Part shown: piece after piece, positions 27,620 to 36,968 of the stretch | Layout of the letters: every line of letters begins with the position of its first letter | How positions within the stretch are numbered: the stretch's first letter is position 1 | From: Nevskia sp. | GTDB taxonomy: Bacteria; Pseudomonadota; Gammaproteobacteria; Nevskiales; Nevskiaceae | Assembly (NCBI GenBank): GCA_031291075.1 | Contig: JARLJS010000057.1 | Location: forward strand, 1 to 62,797 | DNA: 62,797 nt | Direction of reading: 5' to 3' | Made by a program: the position numbers and the translations under genes | Notes under the pieces: model-generated | Seen by the model: the letters and a program-made list of their open reading frames with translations, nothing else | Told to the model about the DNA's origin: nothing | Database searches by the model: none

Positions 27620-29791
27620 ATGAACCCCAATCCCGATCGTCTGTACGAGCTGATCCCCGTCGTCTACCGCCTGCGCGACGCCGACCAGGGCTACCCGCTG
27701 CGCGCGCTGCTGCGCGTGGTGCAGGAGCAGGTGGAGGTGGTCGAAAAGGATATCGCCGGTCTGTACGAGAACTGGTTCATCGAGACCTGCCAGGACTGGG
27801 TGGTCCCCTACATCGGCGCGCTGATCGGCTATACCCCGGTGAGCAGCGGACCACAGACCGCCACCGGGGCCCGTGCCCAGGCGCGCGAGCGGATCCTGGT
27901 GCCGCGGCGCGAGGTGGCGAACACGATCCGCTTCCGCCGCCGCAAAGGCACCCTGGCGGTGCTGGAGGACCTAGCCGAAGCGGTCGCCGGCTGGCCGGCC
28001 CACGCGGTGGAGTTTTACCGCCTGCTGGCGGTGACGCAGAACATCGATCACCTGCACATGGACCGCGGCCGCACCGCCGAGCTGCGCGACGGCGACGCAC
28101 TCGACGCGCTGGGCGGGCCGTTCGACGAGATGGCGCGCAACGTCGACGTGCGGCGGGTCAACTCGCTCCACAGCCGCGGCACCTCCAACATCCCCGAGGT
28201 GGGCGTGTTCGTCTGGCGCCTGCGCTCGTACACCGTGACGCAGGCGCCGGCCTATTGCTACGAGGAGGAATCGCCGAACTGCTTCCTGTTCAGCGCGCTG
28301 GGCAACGATAGCCCGCTCTACGTCAACCCGCAGGCCGCCGGCGCCGACCCGGCGCTGCCGTTGCCGATCGCGCGGCGTGACCTGGAAGTGCACGAGGCCG
28401 CGGAGGGCGCGCCGGTGACCTCCGGCGTACCTTACTACTACGGCCCCGGCAAGAGCCTGGTGATCCTCACCGGCACGCCGGCGACGGCGGTGCCGGCCGA
28501 GCGCATCGTGCCGGCCGACCTGAGCGGCTGGAAATACCGCCCGCTGCCGGGCCAGGTCGCGGTCGACCCGGTGCTGGGGCGGATCATGTTCCCGCCCAGC
28601 CAGACCCGCCGGCAGGCGGTGTGGGTGTCCTACAGCTACGGCTTCAGCGCCGATATCGGCGGCGGCGAATACCCACGCAGCCTGAGCCAGGCGCCGGATT
28701 CGACCCTCTACCGCGTCGGCCAGGGGCTGGATCCGAAGAGCGGCTTCACCCGCATCGCCGACGCGCTGACGCAGTGGAAGCAGGACGCCCCGGCCAACGC
28801 GGTGATCGAGATCGTCGACAGCGCGGTCTACGCCGAGCCGATCGCGGTCGAGCTGGCGCGTGGCCAGACCCTGCAGCTGCGCGGCGCCGAGGGCAGCCGG
28901 CCGGTGATCCGCCTGCTCGACTGGCAGACCTCCGCGGCCGACAACCTCAGCGTGAGCGGAGTCACGGGGAGCTGGTTCGTGCTTGACGGGGTGGTGGTGA
29001 GCGGCCGCGGCATGCAGGTCGGCGGCACCATCTCCGGCGTCACCATCCGTCACTGTACGCTGGTGCCGGGCTGGAGCCTGGACAGCAACTGCGAATGCAA
29101 CCATCCCACCGAACCGAGCATCGAGGTGGTGGACGCGCCGCGCTGTATCACCATCGAGCACAGCATCGTCGGCGCGATCCAGGTCGAGCGTGACCAGGCG
29201 GCGGAGGATCCCCTGCGGCTGCAGGTCAGCGACAGCGTGATCGATGCCACCAGGACCAGCCAGGTGGCGCTGGGCGCCTCCGGCAAGCTGTGCGCGCACG
29301 TCACCCTGGAGCTGCGGCGCAGCACCGTGTTCGGCCAGGTGCAGACGCACCTGATCGAGCTGGCCGAGAACAGCATCCTGCTCGGCGATGTGCGCGTGTG
29401 CCGGCGCCAGCAGGGTTGCATGCGCTTCTGCTACGTCACGCCCGCCTCGCGCACGCCGCGCCGCTACGAGTGCCAGCCGGACCTGGTGCGGAGCGCGGTC
29501 GACACCCTCTATCCGCCCGGCGATGTCGCCGACACCGACGCCCGCAATGCGTTGTTGCAGGCGGAGACCCTGCGGGTGGTGCCGCAGTTCGACAGCACCC
29601 GCTATGGGACTCCCGGCTATTGCCGGCTGGCGCTGGACTGCGCCGTCGAGATCAGTGCCGGCGCCGACGATTCCTCCGAGATGGGGGTGTTCCACGACCT
29701 TTACCAGCCGCAGCGCAGCGCCAACCTGCGCGAGCGGCTCAACGAATACACGCCGGCGGGGAGCGATGCCGGCGTCCTCTACGCGAGTTAA
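27620..29791 (+). CDS. Baseplate/tail protein, gp7- or tail protein I-like
   Basis: A 723-residue protein. The N-terminal part (LYELIPVVYRLRDADQGYPL, ALLRVVQEQVEVVEKDIAGL, WFIETCQDWVVPYIGALIGY) is diagnostic of the eCIS tail protein that follows the two J-like wedges. Residues ~370-600 look like a right-handed beta-helix or repeat of short strands (VVVSGRGMQVGGTISGVTIR, IEHSIVGAIQV), a fold common in phage tail and fibre-like proteins. It starts 10 bases after the second wedge. It may bind outside surfaces, and is the best candidate for a receptor-facing structure, but no adhesin domain is certain. Confidence 0.85.
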   Translation: MNPNPDRLYELIPVVYRLRDADQGYPLRALLRVVQEQVEVVEKDIAGLYENWFIETCQDWVVPYIGALIGYTPVSSGPQTATGARAQARERILVPRREVANTIRFRRRKGTLAVLEDLAEAVAGWPAHAVEFYRLLAVTQNIDHLHMDRGRTAELRDGDALDALGGPFDEMARNVDVRRVNSLHSRGTSNIPEVGVFVWRLRSYTVTQAPAYCYEEESPNCFLFSALGNDSPLYVNPQAAGADPALPLPIARRDLEVHEAAEGAPVTSGVPYYYGPGKSLVILTGTPATAVPAERIVPADLSGWKYRPLPGQVAVDPVLGRIMFPPSQTRRQAVWVSYSYGFSADIGGGEYPRSLSQAPDSTLYRVGQGLDPKSGFTRIADALTQWKQDAPANAVIEIVDSAVYAEPIAVELARGQTLQLRGAEGSRPVIRLLDWQTSAADNLSVSGVTGSWFVLDGVVVSGRGMQVGGTISGVTIRHCTLVPGWSLDSNCECNHPTEPSIEVVDAPRCITIEHSIVGAIQVERDQAAEDPLRLQVSDSVIDATRTSQVALGASGKLCAHVTLELRRSTVFGQVQTHLIELAENSILLGDVRVCRRQQGCMRFCYVTPASRTPRRYECQPDLVRSAVDTLYPPGDVADTDARNALLQAETLRVVPQFDSTRYGTPGYCRLALDCAVEISAGADDSSEMGVFHDLYQPQRSANLRERLNEYTPAGSDAGVLYAS

Positions 29792-29802
29792 GGAGACATA
29801 CC

Positions 29803-31497
29803 GTGAAGGCTGATCTGACGCGCAACAGTTTCGACCCCCTCAAGCACTTCAGCGGCGTGCTGATGCAGCAAGGACGGGTGCAGCTCGACGCCGACTGGAA
29901 CGAGCAATCCTCCATCCTGCTGCACCTGATCCGCCAGCTGGTCGTCGATTTCGGCGGCAGCGCGGTCAGCCCCAAGGGCGGCTTCAGGATCGACCCGCTG
30001 ACCACCGCTACCGTGGTGGACAACGACGTGCTCATCGCGCCGGGCAGTTATTACGTCGACGGCATCCTGTGCGAGCTGGAATCTACGCCGATGCCGATCC
30101 TGTCCTGGGACGCCAAGGACGGCCACAACATCAAGGTGGCCAACTGGACCGTCGACGGTGGCGGCTACCAGGTCGGCCAGTACGTGGAGGTGTACGACGA
30201 CTCGGCCAAGCCGGTGGCCGCCGCGGTGTTGTGCAAGGTGGCCAAGCTCGACTACTCCAACCTGACCCTCACCCTGGACACCGACGTCAGTTCCCTGCGC
30301 AACGCCGCCAACGGCCGCCTGCGGCGCCTGACCACCTACCTGACGCAGCCCGACCTCCCCAACCCCGCGCCGCTGTCCAGCGGCAAGCCGCGCTACCAGC
30401 TGTACCTGGACGTGTGGGAGCGCGCGATCACCTACGTCGAGGACGACAGCATCCGCGAGGTGGCCCTCAACGGTCCGGATACCGCGGCGCGCAGCCGCGT
30501 GGTGTGGCAGGTCAAGGCGCTGCCGGCGACGCTGGAAGGCTGTGTCGCCCAGGGCAGCCTGGCCGACCAGCTGCAGCCCTGGAATCGCGGCCTGCTGCGC
30601 GCGCGCGCCGAGCCGGCGCAGGTCTCCACCGATCCCTGCACCATTTCGCCGGACTCGCTCTACCGGGGACCGGAGAACCAGCTGTACCGGGTCGAGATCC
30701 ACACCGGCAGCAACGATCCCTCCGGCCTGCCGCCGAGCTTCAAGTGGTCGCGCGAGAACGGCGCGGTGGTGTTCCCCATTGTCAAGCTGAGCAGCGGCGA
30801 CACCGCCACCACCGTCACCCTGGGCAACCTGGGGCGCGACGACCGTTTCAGCCTCGAGCCCGGCGACTACGTCGAGGTGCAGGACGACAACTCGGTGCTG
30901 TCCGGCAGCGCCGGCAAGCTGCTGCAGGTGCAGGCGGTGGACAGCAACAACTGCATCGTCACCCTGGCCGGCAACGTGGCGGCCGGCGTCGGCAACGATC
31001 CGACCCTGCATCCCCTGCTCCGCCGCTGGGACCACAAGGCCGGCGATGCCGCGCAAGGAGGGCTGACCCTCGGCAAGGACGGCGCTGCCTTGATCTCCAC
31101 CGCCAGCAGCAGCGCCGGCAAGTTCGTCATCCAGATCGCCAACCCCTGGCTGGACCTGGAAGACGGCGTGCAGATCCAGTTCGAGGAGTTGAGCTATGCC
31201 AGCTACCGCAGCGGCGACTACTGGCTGATCCCGGCGAGGGTCGCCACCGGCGACGTGATCTGGCCGCAGGAAAGCTATACCGACGCCAACGGCAAAACCA
31301 GCAGCAACCCGGTGGCCAAGGGACCCGACGGCATCACCCATCACTACGCGCCGCTGGCGGTGGTCACGGTCAAGGCCGGCGCCGCTCCGCAGGTGACGCA
31401 GTGCGGCGTGGCGCGGGCCGTCGCCAACCCGGTGGGGGTCATCGACACTCCGGTGCTGGTCAATAACCCCGGGAACCTGGCGGTCAACAAGCCCTAA
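29803..31497 (+). CDS. DUF6519 eCIS protein
   Basis: A 564-residue protein opening with DLTRNSFDPLKHFSGVLMQQ, GRVQLDADWNEQSSIL, the hallmark of DUF6519 proteins found at the end of eCIS operons. The central part contains YQLYLDVWERAITYVEDDSI, YRVEIHTGSNDPSGLPPSFK and WSRENGAVVFPI; the latter set is a carbohydrate- or fibre-like beta domain. The GTG at 29803 follows AGGAGA. Last gene of the operon. Likely baseplate-associated; exact position in the machine is unknown. Confidence 0.88.
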   Translation: MKADLTRNSFDPLKHFSGVLMQQGRVQLDADWNEQSSILLHLIRQLVVDFGGSAVSPKGGFRIDPLTTATVVDNDVLIAPGSYYVDGILCELESTPMPILSWDAKDGHNIKVANWTVDGGGYQVGQYVEVYDDSAKPVAAAVLCKVAKLDYSNLTLTLDTDVSSLRNAANGRLRRLTTYLTQPDLPNPAPLSSGKPRYQLYLDVWERAITYVEDDSIREVALNGPDTAARSRVVWQVKALPATLEGCVAQGSLADQLQPWNRGLLRARAEPAQVSTDPCTISPDSLYRGPENQLYRVEIHTGSNDPSGLPPSFKWSRENGAVVFPIVKLSSGDTATTVTLGNLGRDDRFSLEPGDYVEVQDDNSVLSGSAGKLLQVQAVDSNNCIVTLAGNVAAGVGNDPTLHPLLRRWDHKAGDAAQGGLTLGKDGAALISTASSSAGKFVIQIANPWLDLEDGVQIQFEELSYASYRSGDYWLIPARVATGDVIWPQESYTDANGKTSSNPVAKGPDGITHHYAPLAVVTVKAGAAPQVTQCGVARAVANPVGVIDTPVLVNNPGNLAVNKP

Positions 31498-31542
31498 GCT
31501 TCGTCGGGCCAGGAGTCGCCGAAGAATTTTGTGCGCGTGCGT

Positions 31543-31582
31543 CTTGACTTGGCGTCAAGGCGCAAGTTGCGACGTCGCTTTT
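31543..31582 (+). terminator. Candidate terminator after the eCIS operon
   Basis: CTTGAC (31543-31548) pairs with GTCAAG (31554-31559) across TTGGC. The palindrome GCGACGTCGC then lies at about 31569-31578, followed by TTTT. It sits between the convergent operon end (31497) and the receptor stop (31588). Stems are short, so efficiency is uncertain. Confidence 0.4.
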
Positions 31583-31587
31583 AACTT

Positions 31588-33747
31588 CTAATAGGCGTAG
31601 GTCACCACCACGCGTCCAGCTATCGGTTCGACCGGATGGAAGTGCACGTCGTTGACCGGCACCGCTTCGCCTTTGAGCTGGGACGCATAGTAGTAGTCGA
31701 CATCATGATCCCGGCTGTCCAGCAGATTGGTGCCTTCCAGCGAGACATGCAGATGCGGGGTAAAGCGATACCCGACGCTGGCGTTGAGCAGCTTCGTCGC
31801 ATGGGAGCTGATGCTGCCATCCTCGTTCAGGGGCCGCGGCCCAAAGTAACGCAGACGCAAGGCACCATCCCAGCCATGGCCGCTCTGGTAAGTCGCGCCA
31901 AGCGCGATGACGCTGGTCGGCGCTTCGGCGATGCGCTTGCCCAAAACTGATCCGTCCTGCGATTCACCCGGCCCGGGAGACCCCACTTGTAGGGGTTCGC
32001 GGAAACGAGCATGCGTATACGCGTAGTCCGCATCGATCACCAGATGCTGCAGCGGTCGCCAGAACAGTGAGGTTTCGACGCCTTCACGCCGCGTCGCGGC
32101 ACCAATGCCGGTGGTGCCGCTGTCCCCGTCCAGCGTCAGCTCGGAATCCAGGTCCAGGACGAAGAAGCTCGCTGAGAACTGCACGTGCGGCAGGACATTT
32201 GTCCGGACCCCGGCATCCAGGCCGCGCGCCGCTGCCAGCGGGCTGGCCGGCGTGGCTGAAGATGGCGCCGGGTTCCCGGGGGATGTCGGGGTCTGGGTTT
32301 CGGTCACGCCGCGCGCATCGTTGCTGTGGAAGCCCTTGCCGACGTTGAGGAAGAGTTCGGTCCGGTAAAATGGCCCGAGCACCAGGCTCAGTTTGGGGCT
32401 GGTGATGGAAGCTTCCGCCGTGCCCGAGTTGCCGGCCAGGTTGGCGTCCACGTCGAAGCGGTAGCGGTCATAACGCAGGCCGAACTGGGCCCTCGCCCAC
32501 TCCGCGAACTTCACATCGGTCTGGACATAGGTTGCGCCACTCCATTCGCCGACCCGATCCTGCACCACGGTGAAAAAGCGGTCGCGGGACTGTGTCGCAT
32601 ATAGCCCGGACGGATCGACGTGGTCATACCTCGTCTGCAAACCCGCTTCACCCTCGAACCGCAATCCGCCCACGGCAATCGGCAGACGATAAGAGAGTTG
32701 TCCGCCGTAGATGTTGCGCGTATCGAATTGCTCGAACTGGTCCGTCGGGCGGCTGGGATCGGGCTGGAACGCAACCCGGTCCTGCGGCAGAAGCGCCAGG
32801 TTGGCGGCGTTGGCGTAGTAAGTAAAGTCCGAATACAGGTTGAGATGGTAGCGGATGGCGTAGGCGGAGGCCCGCAGCGTGCCGACGCCCCATTGTTGGT
32901 CTATGCCACCGGAGAGGCTGTAGCGATAGGTGCTACCGGCATCGGTGCAGTCGATGCAGCCGAATTCCGAAATCAGCCCCTGGCTGACCGCTCGCTGAGG
33001 GATTTGGTCAGAGGAATCCCAATGAGCCTGGTAGGCCATCAGCTCGGCGTAGTAGCCACCTGAGTCACCTCCGTGGGAATAGCGCAACACGCCGCTACCC
33101 TTGTTGAAATTGTCGTTGAGCACAAACGGCCCGTCGTAGTGCAGGCCCTCCACCCCATAAAGCAGCACTCCACCCCCCACAGGATACGATCCGGCGGCAA
33201 CCAGGCGTCCGTAACCGTATTCACCACCAGTGGCCTGGAGAAAGGGCGCGTCCAGACGATCTTTGTACCGGATATCGGCGGCGCCGGCGGCGGAGAAATC
33301 CCCGTATTGGGCGTAGTAAGGCCCTTTGCGGTACTGGATGGAATCGACCAATTCCGGAATCATGAAGTTGAGGTCGGAGTAACCCTGACCGTGGGCGTGC
33401 GAGGGCAGGTTGACCGGCATGCCGTCAACGAAGGTGGCGAAGTCGGTGCCATGGTCGAGGTTGAAGCCGCGCAGGAAATACTGATTGGCCTTACCCTCGC
33501 CGCTGTGCTGGGTGACGATCAGGCCAGGCACCACCTCCATCAGCTCGCCCGGCCGGGTCAGCGGCCGGTACTGGAACTGCTCGGAATACACGGTGCCGAT
33601 GGTCGCGGAATCGGGGTCTTGAGCAGCCGCTTGGCCGATCACCGTCACACCCTGGAGTTCCACTGGGCCGGCGCTGCCGCCGGCCCAGACGGCGGCGGGA
33701 CAAGCGACCAAGGTCGCAGTCAAAATGCGGCGGCAGGGCAGGATCAC
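31588..33747 (-). CDS. TonB-dependent outer-membrane receptor, probably nickel or cobalt
   Basis: A 719-residue receptor with a signal peptide (LTATLVACPAAVWAGG), a plug (VELQGVTVIGQ, then RPGELMEVVPGLIVTQHSGE, NQYFLRGFNLDHGTDFATFV, DGMPVNLPSHAHGQGYSDLN), and a 22-strand-type barrel ending GRVVVTYAY with terminal aromatic. It imports a ligand across the outer membrane with TonB energy. The GTG at 33747 is preferred to an ATG at 33795 because GGAG (complement of 33754-33757) sits six bases before it and the NikR box 33758-33784 would otherwise lie within the coding region. NikR and a HupE-type permease next to it point to nickel or cobalt-chelate import; a HAHGQGYS loop in the plug is His-rich. 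Confidence 0.88.
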   Translation of the reverse strand: MILPCRRILTATLVACPAAVWAGGSAGPVELQGVTVIGQAAAQDPDSATIGTVYSEQFQYRPLTRPGELMEVVPGLIVTQHSGEGKANQYFLRGFNLDHGTDFATFVDGMPVNLPSHAHGQGYSDLNFMIPELVDSIQYRKGPYYAQYGDFSAAGAADIRYKDRLDAPFLQATGGEYGYGRLVAAGSYPVGGGVLLYGVEGLHYDGPFVLNDNFNKGSGVLRYSHGGDSGGYYAELMAYQAHWDSSDQIPQRAVSQGLISEFGCIDCTDAGSTYRYSLSGGIDQQWGVGTLRASAYAIRYHLNLYSDFTYYANAANLALLPQDRVAFQPDPSRPTDQFEQFDTRNIYGGQLSYRLPIAVGGLRFEGEAGLQTRYDHVDPSGLYATQSRDRFFTVVQDRVGEWSGATYVQTDVKFAEWARAQFGLRYDRYRFDVDANLAGNSGTAEASITSPKLSLVLGPFYRTELFLNVGKGFHSNDARGVTETQTPTSPGNPAPSSATPASPLAAARGLDAGVRTNVLPHVQFSASFFVLDLDSELTLDGDSGTTGIGAATRREGVETSLFWRPLQHLVIDADYAYTHARFREPLQVGSPGPGESQDGSVLGKRIAEAPTSVIALGATYQSGHGWDGALRLRYFGPRPLNEDGSISSHATKLLNASVGYRFTPHLHVSLEGTNLLDSRDHDVDYYYASQLKGEAVPVNDVHFHPVEPIAGRVVVTYAY

Positions 33748-33757
33748 TGCGGGCTCC

Positions 33758-33784
33758 GTATGACGAAAATAAAATTCATCATAC
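33758..33784. promoter_or_regulatory. NikR operator
   Basis: GTATGA (33758-33763), 15 bases, TCATAC (33779-33784). Both half-sites match the E. coli NikR operator GTATGA-N16-TCATAC perfectly and the spacer is AT-rich like the known one (CGAA near the left arm). The spacer is one base shorter than the E. coli site. Position just upstream of the receptor start fits Ni-dependent repression. On the minus strand TATGAT inside one half-site could be the -10. Confidence 0.85.
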
Positions 33785-33861
33785 TTACGCTGCAACCACT
33801 CATCCGGTTGCGGAGAAAATATCAGTAGCTTAGAACCCTTCAGCCGGGGGCGAGCTGCCCC

Positions 33862-34317
33862 TCAGTTCAGCGGATGCAGATGCACATGGGAATCTCCCCG
33901 ATGCCTGGATACTTCCACCGCCACCGGAATGAGGTGCACTTTGCCGTGCCGCACGCCTCGTTCGGCGATGAGCGTCTCGGCGAAGCTGCGCACTTCCTTG
34001 ATCGATCCCCGCAGCACCACGGTTTCAAGGCAGTCGTCATGGTCGAGGTGCACATGCTGCGTGGTAAGAGTCAGGCCATGATGCTCATGCTGCGCCGACG
34101 CCAGACGGCCGGCCAAGTGGCGTTCATGATGGTTGTAGACGTAACTCACGGTGGCGATACAGTAGCCGTCGTCATCCGCTTCTACGGTTTCCTGTTCAAT
34201 CCGCGCGCGCAGCAGGTCGCGGAAGGCTTCGGAGCGGTTCTGGTAACCGCGCTTCCTGGACCACTGGTCGAATTGCCTGGCCAAGTGCTCGTCCAGAGAC
34301 AGCGTGAGTCTTTTCAT
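33862..34317 (-). CDS. nikR: Nickel-responsive repressor NikR
   Basis: A 151-residue ribbon-helix-helix regulator with C-terminal ACT-like metal domain. The DNA-binding arm is KRLTLSLDEHLARQFDQW; NRSEAFRDLLR is the second helix. The high-affinity Ni site residues of E. coli NikR are all present one position later: H77, H88, H90 and C96 in QHVHLDHDDCLETVVLRG. The C-terminus ends in a further HVHLHP tail. The ATG at 34317 is chosen; ATGCCATCCAAGGTC upstream adds an in-frame alternative start. It is followed by the receptor, whose promoter carries its operator. When Ni is plentiful it should shut the receptor down. Confidence 0.97.
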   Translation of the reverse strand: MKRLTLSLDEHLARQFDQWSRKRGYQNRSEAFRDLLRARIEQETVEADDDGYCIATVSYVYNHHERHLAGRLASAQHEHHGLTLTTQHVHLDHDDCLETVVLRGSIKEVRSFAETLIAERGVRHGKVHLIPVAVEVSRHRGDSHVHLHPLN

Positions 34318-34482
34318 CGGGGAGACCTTGGATGGCATGCTTGGGAAGAGTGTTGATGAGTCGCTGCGCGGAGGCAAGCCGAAGTAGCTGCAGCGCATGA
34401 CGCGTGCGCGGCGGACCCCGGACTGCAACCGATCCGGTGCGCCGCAGCGTAAAGGCGGAGAACACCAACCGCCGTCGTGCCG

Positions 34483-35712
34483 ATGCGCTTCCAATCCGCC
34501 ATGCTTGTCGCCGTAGCCGCGTGGTTGCCGGTCGCGGTCGCCGCCGCGGGCCCCGGCGAACCGTACCTGCCGGCCGACGACGCCGAGGTGCTCGAGCAGC
34601 TGCCGCTCGCGCGCGGGGCGCACAATGATCTGCGTGCGCTGCAACAACAGCTGGCGCAGAACCCGCGGAATCTGCAGCAGGCGATCGCCTACGCGCGTGC
34701 CTCCATCGAGCTCGGCCGGCAGGAGCAGGATCCCCGCGATTTCGGCTATGCCGAGGCGGCCCTGGCGCCGTGGTGGAACCGGCCCGATGCCCCGTCGAGC
34801 GTGGTGCTGCTGCGCGCCACGCTGGAGCAGTGGCGGCACGACTTCGCGGCGGCGTCGCATGATCTCGACGCGTTGCTGGCGGCCGACGCCGAGGAGTCGA
34901 CACAGGCCCACCTGACGCGCGCGTCGGTACGCATGGTGCAGGGCGATCCGGTCGGCGCGCTGCGCGATTGCGTCGCCCTGATCGGCCGTGCCGATGTGCT
35001 CATCGCCGCCACCTGCATCGCCCAGGCCAACAGCCTGCGGGGCCGGGCCGCTGTCAGCCTGGCAAGCCTGCGTTCGGTGCTGGCGCAGTCCGACGGTGCG
35101 GCCCCCGGGCTGCGCCTGTGGGCCCTGACCAGCGCCGCCGAGATCGCGGCGCGGCTGGGCCGTGACGACGAAGCCGCGGAGCTGTACCGCACCGCGCTGG
35201 CGGCGATGGACGCCGCGGCTACGCGCGATCCGTACCTGCTGGCCAGCGCCAGCGACTTCCTGCTGGAACAGGGCAACGCGAAAGCCGTCGTGGCGCGCCT
35301 GGCGCCGCTCGAGCGGATCGACAACCTGCTGCTGCGGCTGGCGCTGGCCGAGCAGCAGCTGGCCGCCGCCGGCGATGCCGCCGCCAGCCGGCAGCTTGCG
35401 GCGCACCTGGAGATGCTGGAAGAGCGCTTCGCCGAGACCCGCCAGCGCCAGGATTCGTCGGTACACCTGCGCGAAGAAGCGCTGTTCGAGCTGCAACTGC
35501 GCCACGCTCCGGCGCGGGCGCTGGAACTGGCCGTGCGGAACTGGCGCACCCAGCGGGAACCGGCCGACGCCCGCGTGCTGCTGGCCGCCGCCATCGCCGC
35601 GCACCGGCCACAGGCGGCTGCGCCGGTGCTGGAGTGGATGGCCGGTACGCAGATCGAGGACACGGCCCTCACCAGGCTGGCTCAGGTCCTGCGCACGGAG
35701 CAAGGCGTATGA
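34483..35712 (+). CDS. Exported helical-repeat (TPR-like) protein beside HupE
   Basis: A 409-residue protein with a signal peptide (MRFQSAMLVAVAAWLPVAVA) and an all-helical mature region of degenerate TPR repeats (QAHLTRASVRMVQGDPVGAL, SAAEIAARLGRDDEAAELYR, ASASDFLLEQGNAKAVVARL). Periplasmic location is predicted. Its stop overlaps the HupE start (ATGA). GTG at 34477 is an alternative start. TPR proteins scaffold complexes, so it may assist the neighbouring permease; this is inference. I recognise no specific family. Confidence 0.8.
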   Translation: MRFQSAMLVAVAAWLPVAVAAAGPGEPYLPADDAEVLEQLPLARGAHNDLRALQQQLAQNPRNLQQAIAYARASIELGRQEQDPRDFGYAEAALAPWWNRPDAPSSVVLLRATLEQWRHDFAAASHDLDALLAADAEESTQAHLTRASVRMVQGDPVGALRDCVALIGRADVLIAATCIAQANSLRGRAAVSLASLRSVLAQSDGAAPGLRLWALTSAAEIAARLGRDDEAAELYRTALAAMDAAATRDPYLLASASDFLLEQGNAKAVVARLAPLERIDNLLLRLALAEQQLAAAGDAAASRQLAAHLEMLEERFAETRQRQDSSVHLREEALFELQLRHAPARALELAVRNWRTQREPADARVLLAAAIAAHRPQAAAPVLEWMAGTQIEDTALTRLAQVLRTEQGV

Positions 35713-36842
35713 GGCGTCCTCGCGCACTGCTGCTGGCACTTTCGCTACTGTTGTGCGCCGGCACCGCCCAGGCTCACAAGGCCAGCACCAGCTACCTGCA
35801 GCTGCGCGTCGACGGTGCGCAACTGTCCGGCCGCTGGGATATCGCGCTGCGCGACCTGGACGTGGCGATCGGCCTCGACGCCAACGGCGACGGCGCACTG
35901 ACCTGGGGCGAAGTGCGGAATGCCGCCGGGGCTATCGAAGCGTATGCCCTGTCACGGCTCCAGGTCGAAGCGGATGGCCAGACCTGCCACCTGGCTGCGG
36001 ACGATGTCAGGATCGTGGCCCACAGCGACGGGCGCTACGCTGTGCTCGCCCTAAGCGGCGCCTGCGCCCGGCCGCCGCAGGCGCTGGCGCTGAACTACCG
36101 GCTGCTGTTCGATGTCGACGCGCTGCACCGGGGGCTGCTCAGACTTGATTTTCATGGCGTGCAGTCCGGCGTGTTCGCTCCGGACGAGCGGGAGTTGCAC
36201 TTCAGCGCCGGCGGCAGCGGGCTGGCCACGTTTGTCGAATATCTGCGCGCGGGCCTGTTTCACGTCTGGACCGGGCTCGACCACATGCTGTTCCTGGCCG
36301 GCCTGTTCCTGCCGGCGGTGTTGCGACGGAACGGGCGCGCGTGGATCGCCGCACCCGGGCTGGGCCCGGCGCTGCGCGAGACCGCGGTGATGGTCACCGC
36401 GTTCACCCTGGCCCACGCCTGCACCCTGACGCTCGCGGCCACCGGCGCCTTCACGCCACCGGCGCGCCTGGTGGAAAGCGCGGTGGCGGCGACCGTGCTG
36501 TTCGCCGGGTTCAACAACCTCGTGCCGATGGTCCATCGCAAGCTGTTGTACCTCGCGGGCGCTTTCGGCCTGGTGCACGGGGCCGCGATCGCCGGCGCCC
36601 TGATCGAGCTTGGCCTGCCGGCCGCGGGCCGGGTATGGGCCCTGCTGGCGTTCAACATCGGCGTGGAGATCGCGCAGCTCAGCGTGCTCGCCGCGGTGCT
36701 GCCGGCGGCTTTCCTGCTGCGCCGCTCGCACTGGTACCGGCGCCTGGTGCTGTTGCCGGGCTCGGCCCTGGTCAGTGTCACGGGACTGATCTGGCTGCTT
36801 GAGCGTGGCGCCGGTCTCAGCCTGGGCGTTCCTCTGCCCTAG
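35709..36842 (+). CDS. HupE/UreJ_2-family nickel/cobalt permease with EF-hand-like domain
   Basis: A 377-residue protein. It has a signal peptide (LALSLLLCAGTAQAHK), a ~165-residue periplasmic domain carrying one EF-hand-like loop (LDANGDGALTWGEV, residues 57-70), then six to seven helices with the HupE/UreJ signatures FHVWTGLDHMLFLAGLFLP, TAFTLAHACTLTL, FGLVHGAAIAGAL and FNIGVEIAQLSVL. HupE/UreJ proteins carry Ni or Co. No hydrogenase or urease genes are in the window, so the metal-using enzyme is elsewhere. The gene overlaps the TPR-like gene. The EF-hand may bind Ca or sense something outside. Confidence 0.92.
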   Translation: MRRPRALLLALSLLLCAGTAQAHKASTSYLQLRVDGAQLSGRWDIALRDLDVAIGLDANGDGALTWGEVRNAAGAIEAYALSRLQVEADGQTCHLAADDVRIVAHSDGRYAVLALSGACARPPQALALNYRLLFDVDALHRGLLRLDFHGVQSGVFAPDERELHFSAGGSGLATFVEYLRAGLFHVWTGLDHMLFLAGLFLPAVLRRNGRAWIAAPGLGPALRETAVMVTAFTLAHACTLTLAATGAFTPPARLVESAVAATVLFAGFNNLVPMVHRKLLYLAGAFGLVHGAAIAGALIELGLPAAGRVWALLAFNIGVEIAQLSVLAAVLPAAFLLRRSHWYRRLVLLPGSALVSVTGLIWLLERGAGLSLGVPLP

Positions 36843-36968
36843 AAGCGGTTTGCAGTACCGCTTCCAGGGGAGGCCCGCTGATTTGAAAAATTCGGCAAAC
36901 AACTTAATGAGAGGCAACCATCCGCTACTTTCCAGGCACCAACAAGCACCCACCGGACTGCTGACCGT

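Noticed and set aside
31588-33795. TonB receptor starting at ATG 33795
   Set aside because: The first 16 codons would lie on the NikR operator and ribosome site, and the residues KYDEFYFRHTE precede a normal signal peptide.
36843-36968. Terminator or small gene between HupE and cupin
   Set aside because: 125 bases of AT-mixed sequence without a stem plus U-tract and no frame of interest.
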